This document shows, piece by piece, positions 12,501 to 24,500 of a stretch of 64,000 bases of DNA; position 1 is the first letter of the stretch; the number at the start of each line of letters is the position of its first letter. Position numbers and translations under genes: made by a program. The notes beneath the pieces were generated by a model. That model had not been told where the DNA came from. It saw only the letters and a program-made list of their open reading frames with translations, and did not search any database. The stretch comes from Argyresthia goedartella (lineage: Eukaryota > Arthropoda > Insecta > Lepidoptera > Argyresthiidae). The stretch covers positions 28,676,001-28,740,000 of the forward strand of contig OX463824.1 of assembly GCA_949825045.1 (NCBI GenBank), read 5' to 3'.

Positions 12501-15500
12501 GAATCGCCGACGTTCACACTTCTTGGCATCTGATAGCTACGCTACCTCGTAGCTATGGGCCCCTGCGAGGTCATTGGGTGCCGAGAAGCCTGAACATTTT
12601 GGTAGCAAGAGCGTGGCTTCCTGAGATTTGCAGCCGTCAAGGGCTCCAGGAACCCACGATTTGGGACTATCAATCTGTAGGTATAGGCGGTTATTAGCTA
12701 ACTTGGTGTTGTTCCTGTATCCACATAGATTGGTAGTATTGTAAGCTATAGGTCTATTGCTGGTAGTAGACAGACAGATATTGAGTTGAAATTTGCATTG
12801 AAGTACCAGTTAGTCAATCTATTAGTGGTCTAGTAATGCTAATGAATGTTTGGTTAACATAGGTAGTTACATCTATTGATAGCAGGCTCTTAAATTGTTT
12901 TCAGTTATAGCAATTTATAACTTGAACTAATATTGACTATCTGTGTGTGTTGTAATGATAAAGGGAAACTAAATTGTATTTACAGAATTTATATAGATAT
13001 AAAACTCGGTTCCTATTGTTTAAGGAAAACAGCATTGTTTAAGTTGTGGTTTAGGGTTCCCTCGTTTGGGTTATAGACTGGAGGGTCCAATATAATTGAG
13101 TTACTGCAAATTGTGAGTAAGTATCGTTCCGATCATGTTGTTATCTGAAATACAGAAGGGTGTTTCTAAGGAACTCAGATGGTTTTCCTCCGCACACGGT
13201 CTGATAGACCGTTTAGATAGGCATGATGTGGTATTGGAGCGGTCTATGGACGTTAAGGAACGTTACAACAGGGTGCTCGAATTGTCCGCGCAGGCGGAAT
13301 CAGTTGATGGTTGCGCACCTGACAGGCTGTCACGGTTGCTAGGGGATGTCGACCAATGTATGGAGATGGCAGCTGCTATCACGCAGAAGGCTGCGGACAT
13401 ACGTAGACAGCGCGAGTCCAGCCATGGTGGTGACATTGAAGCGCCTCTGCCGCTTCAGGGTTCGGGGTCCAGGTTACCTGCCATAACTATGCCTACTTTT
13501 GACGGAGTGTCCGGTGAATGGATGAGCTTCATCAATCTGTTCGACAGTTTGGTGCACATGCGATCGGACATTACCAAGTCTGTCAAGATGGCTCAGCTGG
13601 TGGCAGCATTGAGGGGTGAGCCTAGGGAGCTGGTCGCTCATTTGACAGTTACGGAGGGTAACTATGAAACGGCCAGACAATTGTTGGTCAGACGTTACCA
13701 TAACAAACGGAGGTTGGCCGATGCCCAACTGAACCGTTTGTTTAGTATCCCAGTTGTGAACAAGGTCGGGGCCATACAGACGGAGGTTTTGAACCCGTTG
13801 TTGTCCGTCACCAAGGCTCTAGAGAATCTTGGACTTCCGGTTGGTGAATGGTCGTACCTACTGCTGTACATTGTACTTTCCCGCCTACCCGCTGACGTGC
13901 AGACTCGTTTCGAACAGTCTCACGGGAGGTCGGCCGAGGACCTGCCCGCCTTCTCCGACTTGGTCGGATTTTTGGAAGAGGAGGCTCGACGGGCAGAGAA
14001 TTTGGGGTTGACGGTCACCCATCCTTCGGAGCCACAGAGAGCTGCCGGGAGCGCTGTGAGTAGGGGCCCTCCGACGAGGAAGGACCGCACCAACCGGCAG
14101 TCGTATGGGACTGTGAGTGCATTGACCCCACATAGTGAGACCTGCCCATGTTGTAGGCAGATTGGCCATGCTGTGGCCAATTGCAATAAGTTCGGGGAAC
14201 TTAGGGTTCAGGGACGGCGCCGGATGGCCAAGCAGCGGAGCTGGTGTTTCCTGTGCCTCGGGCCACACATGGCTAGGTACTGCACGCGCACAAAAATGTG
14301 CGGATATTGTGGTGGGGCCCACAACAATCTGTTGTGCATGAACCGGTCCGGCCAACAGCCTCCACAGGGCCGTATCCAGGGTGACACGGCATGGGGCCCT
14401 GAGAATTCGTTTGCGACTCGGAGCGCAACTCAGGAGCCAACGTCCCCACGTCCACAGGGCCGTACCCAGGGTGATACGGAATGGGGCCCTGAGAATTCGT
14501 TTGCGACTTGGAGCGCAACTCAGGGGCCAACGTCCCCACGTGCACAGGGTAGTACTAGGGTGCGGGGCCGCACTCAGGGTCATCACATGGGGGGCCCTGA
14601 GTTTTCGGTTGCGACTCAGCATCCGACTCAGCGGGCAATGGGGCCACAAGCACGCAGCCACCCAGGGGTGCAGGGCCGCACTCAGGGTCATCACATGGGG
14701 GGCCCTGAGTTTTCGGTTGCGACTCAGCATCCGACTCAGCGGGACATTGGGTATGTTGAGCAGGCCGTAACGGGCGGGTGGCATGGGACACCTTCGAGCT
14801 ATGCGGATGCGGTTCGGACGCCGCCTCAGTTGTCGCCCCGCTCGTCGCCTCGTCCTCGTCGGTCGCATGTGATGTCCCCCCCGCTCATGGAGCGGCCACG
14901 GTTGAATTCACGCCCACCCCCCTTTAAGGGGCGTCGTAGGGTGGCAATGGAACCGGCGCGTGGGCCATTTGTACAATGGGACCCTCTGGCGTATAGCTGC
15001 CTACCTGATCGGTTACAGGCACAGTGGGGCCCCGGGGGCCCTCGCTAGGAATTTGCGGCCCAACAATTTGTTGCCCCCCAACCGGAGACGGTGGTGTTAC
15101 CGATCGCCTCTGTGCTTGTTTGGGATTTGGCGGGCAACCCAACATACGTTCGCGCCCTATTAGATTCTGGAGCTCAGGGCTGCATTGTATCGAATGATTT
15201 AGCAAAATGGTTGGGCCTCAATATAAATAATGTATCGCTGCCGAGGAAATTGGTCATTGCTGGGGATTACAGGGCAACCCTTCACGGGTTTTGTGATGCC
15301 TCTGAACGAGGGTTTGCGGCAGCGGTTTATTTGCGAACCGTCACCTCCACCGGGGAGGTCGACGTGCGTTTGGTTTTGGCAAAAAGCAAGGTAGCGCCTA
15401 TTCGGACAAGGATGACGATTCCAAAACTGGAACTGTCCGGGGCTGCTCTTTTGACCAAACTTTTGAATCACACTCTAACAGTGTTGAGTGGGTCAGTGGT

Positions 15501-18500
15501 TTTGGAGGATACGGTGTACGCGTGGACGGACAGCCAGATTGTTTTGTGCTGGCTGAAGGCTTCGGTCCATAACTTAGAGGTTTTTGTTGCGAACCGTGTC
15601 TCCCAGATTGTGTCGTCTGAGGTCCCACTGACCTGGAGACATGTACCAGGAGAATTGAACCCGTCTGATTGTGCATCCAGGGGATGTCGGGCTCCTGAAC
15701 TCGTTAGACACCATTTGTGGTGGGGACCACCCTGGCTTGCCAGGAGAGAATCGGACTGGCCCCACAGCCATGTAGTAGTATCTTCGGATCATGGCCCCAG
15801 AGCGGCCGTGCATGTTACCCAGAAGGCTGAGGACCCTGACGCCGGGTTTCTGCTGGACCGGTATAGCTCATGTGTGTTTGTTTGTTTATCCACCAAGGCG
15901 GTACACCTCGAGCTCGTTGCTGATCTCTCGACAGAGGCTTTCATTGCTTGTTTGGATAGGTTTGTTTCTCGAAGGGGACTTCCAACTTTGATCCGCTCTG
16001 ATAACGGCACTAACTACGTCGGTGCGGAACGATACTTACGAGAGATAGACAACTTTTTGAATGTAAATAAAGTGGATATTGGAACGGCCCTCTCCCGTCG
16101 GGGTATACAGTGGACCTTCAGCCCACCGAGTTGCCCCCACTGGGGTGGGATTTTTGAGGCCGTAGTTAAGTCAGCTAAGACGCACTTGGGGCGTATAGTA
16201 GGTCAGACCGCGCTGACTTTTGAGGAGCTCGCGACATTGTTTTGTAAGATCGAGGCCGTTCTCAATTCGCGACCGTTGTGTCCGCTCAGCTCGGATCCAA
16301 ATGACCTGGAGGCTCTGACCCCAGGCCATTTCTTGATAGGACAGCCACTTAACGCGTTGCCCGAGCACCCCTTCGAGGGAGTGAAATTGTATCGGTTGTC
16401 AAGGTATCAGATGTTGCAGCAGTTTACTCAGAATTTCTGGAAGCGTTGGTCGCTCGAGTATCTGCATATCTTACAACAGCGCCTTAAGTGGACTGACAAA
16501 ACCAGCCCCCCTAGTGTTGGTGACCTCGTTCTGGTTAAGGATGCTAACCTACCGCCACTACGTTGGCGCAGGGGGCGCATTGTTAACTTGTTCCCTGGCA
16601 AGGACGGGACCCCCCGGTCTGCGGAGGTTCTAGTAGGAGGCTCGGTTCTAAAACGAGCGGTAGCAACGTTGTCTCGGCTGCCCGTAGATTAGGGGACAGG
16701 TGGGTGCCTGTCCGGGCGGGTGATTGTTCGATTCCAAATCGATATTCGATCGATGGTTTCGGAACGGCCATTTTGAATTTGACGTTGCTGCCAACCTTGC
16801 AGTTTTTTGACAACTGACAGACGAAAGCCCTCGCGATGTAACGCGTATTGATTAGGGCATTGAAATTAAATCGTAAGCCATCTGGAATTGTATTCGGGTT
16901 CCCCTCAGGATTGTATATATAGCTGAGTGTATTGTGGTTCCCCGAACCAGATAAAGTTCGCATTTACGTGGCCGATTGGTTTTTCCCACGTAACATAACC
17001 TGTGTTGGAACACTGTGCTCGTCGAAGCTGGCCTGCCAGCCATACCACCCAGGCCTTGCAGAGAGACAGGAGTTTGACGGGAACGAAGCACAGACCAGGT
17101 CAGATAGATTCATAAGTATTAGCTCGGTGAATCGCCGACGTTCACACTTCTTGGCATCTGATAGCTACGCTACCTCGTAGCTATGGGCCCCTGCGAGGTC
17201 ATTGGGTGCCGAGAAGCCTGAACAGTTGTAGTTACTGAACGGCCCGGAGTGACTATCTGCAAATCTGACGTCTGTGTGACTTTCAACCACCTATTTCACG
17301 GAGCGACGGGTGCGATGTTACTCCCGTCAGACGATGTTGCTGAACGGTTTGGTGCGATCGCCGCCGGGCGACAATCACACCCGGTGTGAACTTACTGAAC
17401 GTACCCCAGAGTCCCCCCCGCACCGCTCGCTCACGCCATTCGCCAGACAGAATCGCCATCAGTCGCGGACCGGACACGGCTAGCTATTGACGCGTTTTTA
17501 TTCTTATAACAAATTATAATTGTAGGTAGGCCAGTCTCGCGGCAGTTCGTGCGTAATTTGTCATGTACCCAAGATTTGATATTGTAGCTTTATTACTAAT
17601 AACCCCGTTTGCATTGCGCAATGAATCGGAAAAATCTGATATCATTAAAACGTTTTTCCGCCCCTGTCCTGAATTAAAAAAATTGTATAAAAATGACTTA
17701 AAGAATGGTAGGAAAACGTTAGTCCGTTCATTTCAAAGCTCGTGGTATGATCGTTATATTTGGCTATGCGGAAGTACCTACTTGCAAAAATTTCAAAGCG
17801 CTCAAAATGTTAGTGAAAAATGTTTCCATCATGGATGCAATTCGCGACCACGGGGTTTTAAGCAAGTCTCAGCTTAATGAGCGAGTAAGGAAAAATCGGA
17901 AACTTATGGTTAGTTTATTGACACCGTAATATTTTTGTCTCGACAAGAGCTTCCGTTTCGTGGGCACGATGAAAGTGTGACTTCTTCAAATCGTGGTAAT
18001 TTTAAAGAATTATGGGATTTAACATTAAAAAGAAACGTACCTCTAGCAACTCACGCTAACAGCATTTCAAACGAGTTCAAAGGAAATTCTAAAGAAATTT
18101 AAAATGATTTAATTTCTATTATAGCATAGTGCCTTATGCAGCAAATATTTGACGAAATACACGCTTGTAGGTATGTATTTTTCGGTTCAGGCTAATATTG
18201 TATCTAAACCCCAATGTGCGATATCTTTCCGCTACGTTCATAATGACACTGTAGGTACAAGAACGCTTTTTAGGTTTCTATGATGTCAGTTCAGATCGTA
18301 CCGCTTTATTTGGATTAATCAGCGGCACAATTCAACAATTTGATTTTAGAAACAAAATGGTCGGTCAGGGTTATGATGGTGCAAGCGTTATGGCGGGGAA
18401 TTAACAGGGTTACAAACACGTGTTAGAGAAATAGCTCCAAATGCTCATTTTATTCATTGTTGTGCACATCGGTTAAGCTTAGTCCTAGAACAGAGCGCGA

Positions 18501-21500
18501 ATTGCATCCCTGAATGTAGAATATTTTTCAGTTCGCTTAGCGGTATTCCACAATTTTTTCACCAGTCTGCGAAAAGGACTGAAGTGCTGGACAGGATAGT
18601 TGGAGTACGGATTCCAATCGCAAATCAAACCCGTTGGTACAAGCGATCTAAAATTTTGTCTATCTTCGTTTCTCACTGGTCCGGCATGAATACGGTTTTT
18701 GACGAAATAATGAACCAACCGAATTCAGGATCTGATGGTATCCAAAAAGCAAGAGGTTTTGCTAATATCCATTGCTTTTCATACATTTTCAATTATAAAC
18801 TCAAACTCAAACTCAAAAGTACTTTATTACTGTAGATATTTACATATTCTTAGCAAACGTCATTTTTTGCCTCTTCTCTACATTGGACCACTGTGGGAGA
18901 AGAAGGGCGTAGAAACTCCCACAGATTTATTTTTAGATCTCTTTTAAAAATAGGTTGTGCTTAACTAATACAAATATGAAAAATTTAATTGTTATGATTA
19001 ATAAGCAGGAATAAATAATTACAAAATTATTAACAGCAAGGTCTGTGTTGAGCCAGATTAACCCCATACAGTCCTGTCATTTAAGTAATCTTGAACATTG
19101 TAATATCCCTTTTTCGACAAAGTCGCTTTAACATGCTTTTTAAATTGCTCAAATGGCAATTTCAAAATCTCCAGAGGTATCTTATTGTAGTAGAGAATGC
19201 ACTGACCCTTGAAAGAATTGCTAACCTTCGCGAGTCTAAAACGGGGCGCACATAGTCTGTGATTATTTCTTGGGTAAACATTACAGCTATCGCTAAGTTT
19301 GGAAAATGTTGTAAGGTTCTTGCGTACATACATTATATTTTCGAAAATAAATTGACTAGCTACTGTTAGTATGTCAATTTCTTTAAAAAGCTCTCTTAAG
19401 GAGTCTGTTCGTTTTAAATTATAAATTGCTCGAATAGCTCTTTTCTGTAAAATAAAAATAGTTTGAATATCCGCTGCTTTCCCCCACAGCAAGATACCAT
19501 AGGACATCACACTATGAAAGTAACTAAAATATACTAGCCTAGATGTAGCCACATCCGTGCTTTGTCTGATGTTCCTAACAGCGTAAGCCGCAGAACTTAA
19601 TTTACCAGCCAATTTATCTATGTGGGGTCCCCACTGCAATTTGCTATCAATGGTTATTCCAAGAAACTTCGTATCATTTACTAATTCTAACGTGCTGTTG
19701 TCTAACACTAAACTGGTCTCAACTTGCCTGACATTTGGAAGTGAGAATTTGATACACTTGGTTTTACCAGCGTTTAACAATAAATTATTAACTGTGAACC
19801 AATTCAAGGTTAAAGACAATACACCATTAACATCATCAAATTCTCCTTTTTGTCTTTCAATTTTGAAGACCAGTGAAGTATCATCAGCAAACAACACTAT
19901 GTCAGTTAATTTCTCCACCATGAAAGGCAGATCATTAATATATACCAGGAATAAGAAAGGGCCTAATATGGAACCTTGTGGAACGCCCATTTTAACACCC
20001 GATCCATCAGATTTTACGCCGTTAACTTCTGCCTTTTGAATTCTATTGCTTAGGTATGATCTTAGTAGATCCAACGCTTTATTTCTAACTCCGTAATGAT
20101 TTAATTTAATTAATAGCGTATTATGATCAACACAATCAAACGCCTTCGACAGGTCGCAAAAAACTCCGATAGCATCCTGTGCGGCCTCCCATGCAGAATA
20201 AATATGAGATATAAGGGTAATACCTGCATCCGTAGTCGATTTACCCCTAGTGAAACCGTATTGTTTGGCATGGAGTTGTTTTGTACGGTTGAAGTGTGAG
20301 AGCATTTGATTGAGTATAATCTTTTCAAATATTTTACTTAGTGTTGGAAGAATAGATATTGGTCTGAAATTTGAAGGATCACCCTTATCTCCCGACTTGA
20401 ACAGAGGTATCAGTTTACTGTGTTTCATGAGGTCTGGGAAAGCCCCATCGTCAACACATTTATTGAATATATAAGCTAAGTGTGGGGCTATAACTAGAAT
20501 TACTGAACCGATATACTTCATAAAACTATACCGATATACTTCATAAAACTTTGCAATCAAAACAGTTAGATGTCAGTTACTGCGCCACTAAAATAAACGA
20601 AATAATCCAAATAATATCTGGTTTCAGAACCGAGCAAATGGTGAAAACATTTTTTGATGACGCGGAGCAAAAGACTGGTCTACCATCGGGAAGACGACTG
20701 CAAAATATGACTCGCTCGGATATATTTCAGAAATATAAAGTTATTTATTTCGAAATTCTAGATAACATATTGCTCCAACTAAACACCAGATTTTGTGATC
20801 TTATTTCAAACAATTTCTTTTCATTGGTAGATGCCACAAGATTTGAAAAATATAAAACAGAATTCCCGGAAACTGCTCTTGATTCCCTAAAGAATAAATA
20901 TATAACACTCTTTAATTTTGATAGACTTCGATCAGAACTTATAGTAATATACCGTGACCATCAGTTCTATTTATTGTCGCTAATTGACATGTTACGTTTC
21001 ATGAAATCGAATAATATTGACGAAGTTTTTACGGAATTTTTCAAGTTATTAAATTTAACTCTCACGTTGCCGGGGACCAGTGTTTCAGTAGAACGTCATT
21101 TTTCATGCCTAAAGCGAATAAAGACCTATTTGCGAAATTCTATTGGACAAGAGAGACTTTCTGATCTAGCATTGCTATCAATAGAAAAAGAGCTTCTACG
21201 TAATTTAACAACTCAAAATGAAACTTTTTACGACCGGGTAATTGATACATTTGCAGAAAAAAAACAACGCAATATTGAATTAAAATATAAAATCTGAAAG
21301 TTTCAATTCCAATCCACAATTATTTATCGTACTTAAGCATAGATCAACACGGCCTTTAAGAACTATCTATATTTAAAATATCTCAATTAATATTTTTATT
21401 TAAGAACTTACTAAATATATCTATGTATATTTGTGTATTTTTATATATTTGTAATCTCGATGATGGCATGACAACATTTTCTATCATAATGACTGTGATA

Positions 21501-24500
21501 TGAATGACAAAATGTCTGACTGAGAGATTTTTATCTAATAAGTATGCTGACTATACACTTACACATACATCGTCACTTAAGTTATTAGACGTTAAGATCG
21601 GTGAAAATAGAACATTTATTTTTAATATCTTAAACTTTCCATAGTACGGAGCCCTAAGTCCGCAAGTATGACCCGCACTTGGCCATTTTGTCTATCGGGC
21701 GGCGCGGCGCCTCAGTAAGTATTGAGGGCCAAAGCCGCCACTGGCCCGTGGTCGTTGAGAGGGAGAACTTTTTAAAGAAATTGACATTCTAACTATAGCT
21801 AGTCAATTTATTTGCAAAAATATAATGTATGTACGTTCCAAAATTAGCGATCATCACAGACTATCTGCGCCCCGCTTTAGACTCGCGAAAGTTAGCAATT
21901 ATTTCAAAAGTCAGTGCATTCTCTAAGTACTACAACAAGATACCTCTGTAGGTTTTGAAATTTCCATTTGAGCAATTTAAAAACCATGTAAAATCGACTT
22001 TGTCTAAAAAGGGCTATTACAATGTACAAGATTACTTAAATGATGCGATTAATTAATTAGTAAGGGGTTATATTAAATGAAAAAACAACTCGCTGTTAAT
22101 AATTTAGTAATTATTTATAACAATTAATATTGTAATATTTGTACTAGTACACAAACAATTTTTAAAAGATATCTAAAATTCAATCTGTGAAAGTTGCTTT
22201 GCTCTTGTACTCCCACAGTAGTCTAATGTAGAGAAGAGGCAAAAAATTACATTTGCTAAGTATGTGTAGATATCTACATTAATAAAGAAATTTTGATTTT
22301 AATTAATTTTGTTCGAATCCCGACTGGGGGTAAGAGAAAAATCCTCAGGTCTTGGATGTTTACATGTGTGTGACGTCTGGCTGTGTCTGGTTCCTATGCC
22401 ACAGGGTAGCCTAGTGTGTGGCGAAAAGCAATCTATGTAAATGTTTTGGTATAATCATTTTACAATCTGCTAAGTTTGAGACCCATCCTTTTTTCGATTT
22501 GATATTTCATCCAACCCACACTAAGCCGCCCCGTGGAGTATGCTGGCTTAATGATCCTATTTGATTTATTATTTGATATATTCATAATGTTAATTGATTG
22601 TATTTGACTTATTTTTTAATTTCCTCCATGTATATTTAGCGACTGAAGTATATTTAGCGAGTGACTTTTAAAAGTTTATTATTTTTGCCTACTTACAATA
22701 AATGATTTGAGTTTTTGATACTCCATTCCAACTTGGAAGGTTACATGTAACCCTATCTAAGGTGGACGTTAATAGCCGTGTACTGACTGGGGCGCCTCGT
22801 GTGCGAATGTTCGGACAATGGCTACCTGCCTGCGAACACATTTGCCTCTGGTGAGCATAATTTTCGCCCGAGCCAAACGTTTTCGGTTATTGTCGATGCT
22901 CAAAGGCGCCTCAGCACGTTTGCCGCGGTCACTCGAGATGGTTGTGTTTTGCCTCGCATGCTCTTCTCGATGAAGAGCAATTAGAAGAACAACTACCTCG
23001 GTCTTTCCTCACGAGGCTGCTTCAACATTACCCTGAGCCAGCCTCGCGCGGCAAACGCCCGAGGCGGCCCAGCGACACTTCTCGCTCAGTCAGTACGCAG
23101 TAATTCACGTTCGTACCCCACAATTATATTGAGAGTGGAAGGCTAAAGGTTATGTTTTTTTTTTTTTTGTACAGCCGGTCAAAGCCGTCGTCTCCTAAGC
23201 GCGTGTGGCTGGTCGTTCTTGGGCTGGTCGCTGCACTACGTCCCGTTCTGGGCCATGGGCCGCGTGCTGTACTTCCACCACTACTTCCCTGCCTTGGTGT
23301 ACAGCTCAATGCTCACTGGTAACATTCATAGCCATGTGTTTCCGCCCATTATTGGGAATAACAAAAGCCCCAAATAGGCCTGCTTTGTGTCGGACTAATC
23401 CAAACTGAAAATTCACACTTATAACAAGTATAATGAACAACCAAAAAGATCGGTTATGAGAAAAGGTGTAAGCCGTCCCCAAAAGTTTACGTGACTATCA
23501 TGTCTAGTGGAGAGAATTCAAGGCGACATGCTATGATGTAAAAGGCGGCGGATGCCGCCCCTGAAATGTTTGCATGGCAGGCAAATCGAGTAATGAGTCA
23601 CCATCAAGGGTTGTTGTAAGGGGCGGTGCACATTTTACATGGCTAACAAGCCGTGTAATGTGTAGAGTTGTAAAATAGCCGGTAAAACCTAAAGTGCACG
23701 GTTGAATACGCGCTACTGTGCCTATTGTGTGTTTTTTTTAATAAGTATAGTATTTCGTGCCGAAACTACTGCAAATTTAAAAAAACATCATCAAGTTTAA
23801 AACCAAGTGCGCATGTAAGAAAAGGAGGATTCAATATTGTTATAAAATATGAATATCATGTTTATTTTTAGCTAATTTACTCCATTTTTTGAAGAAAGTA
23901 ACAAGTGACATAAAATATTTTACCGTTAAAAAATTAGATTTCCACGGCTCTACACAATACAGTTGTGTGTGGCGCCTACTTGATTACGCGCTCAGGGTGG
24001 CGCGGGAGACAAAGCACAAACACAGTTCTGGCGACAGCCTTTTCGCTGTGAGTTTGCATGCGCCCCCACATTTGCAATTTGTACTTGGTCATTATTTCCA
24101 AACCTCGGAGCAAAATCTCTCTGAAAAAAAAAAACTCTGACGATGATTTAAACCGACTTTTCTTACATTCCCATAGTAACTCTCATCATAAATATGAATA
24201 TGAATCTCTCATCGGGTAATCCGTTCGTAGAAATCTTTAACAACGTGAAATAATAAAATGACCGAATAAAAAACAAATTGAGCAAATAACTACGAACAGC
24301 GAAAGTTCCTAAAATAAGCGAAGAAATACTGAATTGCGCAAGAAAATTACTGATTGGCGCGACTTAATTACTAAATAGTTTACCACCGCTTATTGGCTAA
24401 ATAAAGACTACCTAGGCGAAGCGAAGTCCCCTTTATCCTTTGTGTTAGATTGAACATGTAAGAACCACAAAATCCAAAGGTCATTTTGTATTTTATGTTA

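Larger units (their letters stand above)
12054..17224 (+). mobile_element. BEL/Pao retrotransposon copy 1 (internally deleted)
   Basis: This is a complete insertion with TG...CA LTRs of 543 bp (12054-12596) and 500 bp (16725-17224), flanked by the 5-bp duplication GTTGT at 12049-12053 and 17225-17229. The LTRs differ by one substitution that I can see and a 43-bp deletion in the 3' LTR, so insertion is recent. A primer-site candidate TGGTAGCAAGAGCGTGG lies at 12600-12616, and 12597-13134 is the untranslated leader. Gag (13135-15048) and a shortened Pol (15091-16692) follow in the same frame. A purine-rich run after Pol precedes the 3' LTR. Confidence 0.95.
11978..17407. mobile_element. MITE interrupted by the BEL/Pao element
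   Basis: The left end GGGGTGCGTTCAGTAAGTTC (from 11978) and the right end, read in reverse GGGGTACGTTCAGTAAGTTC (to 17407), form a ~25-bp TIR. Looser similarity continues inward (GTGTGATTATCG / GTGTGATTGTCG). The body is only about 260 bp when the Pao is removed. It lies in the 5' non-coding part of the hAT. Confidence 0.75.
11371..21743 (+). mobile_element. hAT DNA transposon with 8-bp target duplication, loaded with nested insertions
   Basis: The ends are CAGTGGCGG at 11371 and CCGCCACTG ending at 21743, flanked on both sides by GCCCGTGG (11363-11370 and 21744-21751). A CAG...CTG terminus with an 8-bp duplication is the hallmark of the hAT superfamily. Removing the nested Pao, MITE and LINE leaves about 3.2 kb, a normal size for an autonomous hAT. 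The transposase is described separately. Before it, 11380-11977 is non-coding and 17408-17562 is element 5' sequence. Confidence 0.9.
11258..21762. mobile_element. Small TIR element (about 124 bp), split by the hAT
   Basis: The left end CCTCGCAACGACCACGG at 11258 is mirrored by CCGTGGTCGTTGAGAGG ending at 21762. Without the hAT and one copy of its target duplication the element is about 124 bp. It carries no gene. It sits inside LINE copy (i), next to a TTAA in the target, and contains the hAT. Confidence 0.65.

Noticed and set aside
13885..14868. 327-codon antisense open frame across Pao copy 1 gag
   Set aside because: It mirrors GC-rich, repeat-containing Gag codons. The corresponding antisense frame in copy 2 (51868-52569) is shorter and has no recognisable domain, so it is a compositional shadow.
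15215..15240. Spliced intron as explanation of the first Pao copy 1 deletion
   Set aside because: Copy 2 has a CAAG-GTAAAT donor-like site, but the downstream junction lacks an AG acceptor, and a shared ATAAATA repeat explains the junction better.
22799..22984. Short frame in GC-rich intron sequence as a POMT2 exon
   Set aside because: The exons at 9434-9590 and 23175-23318 join perfectly in phase and the family has no extra segment there.
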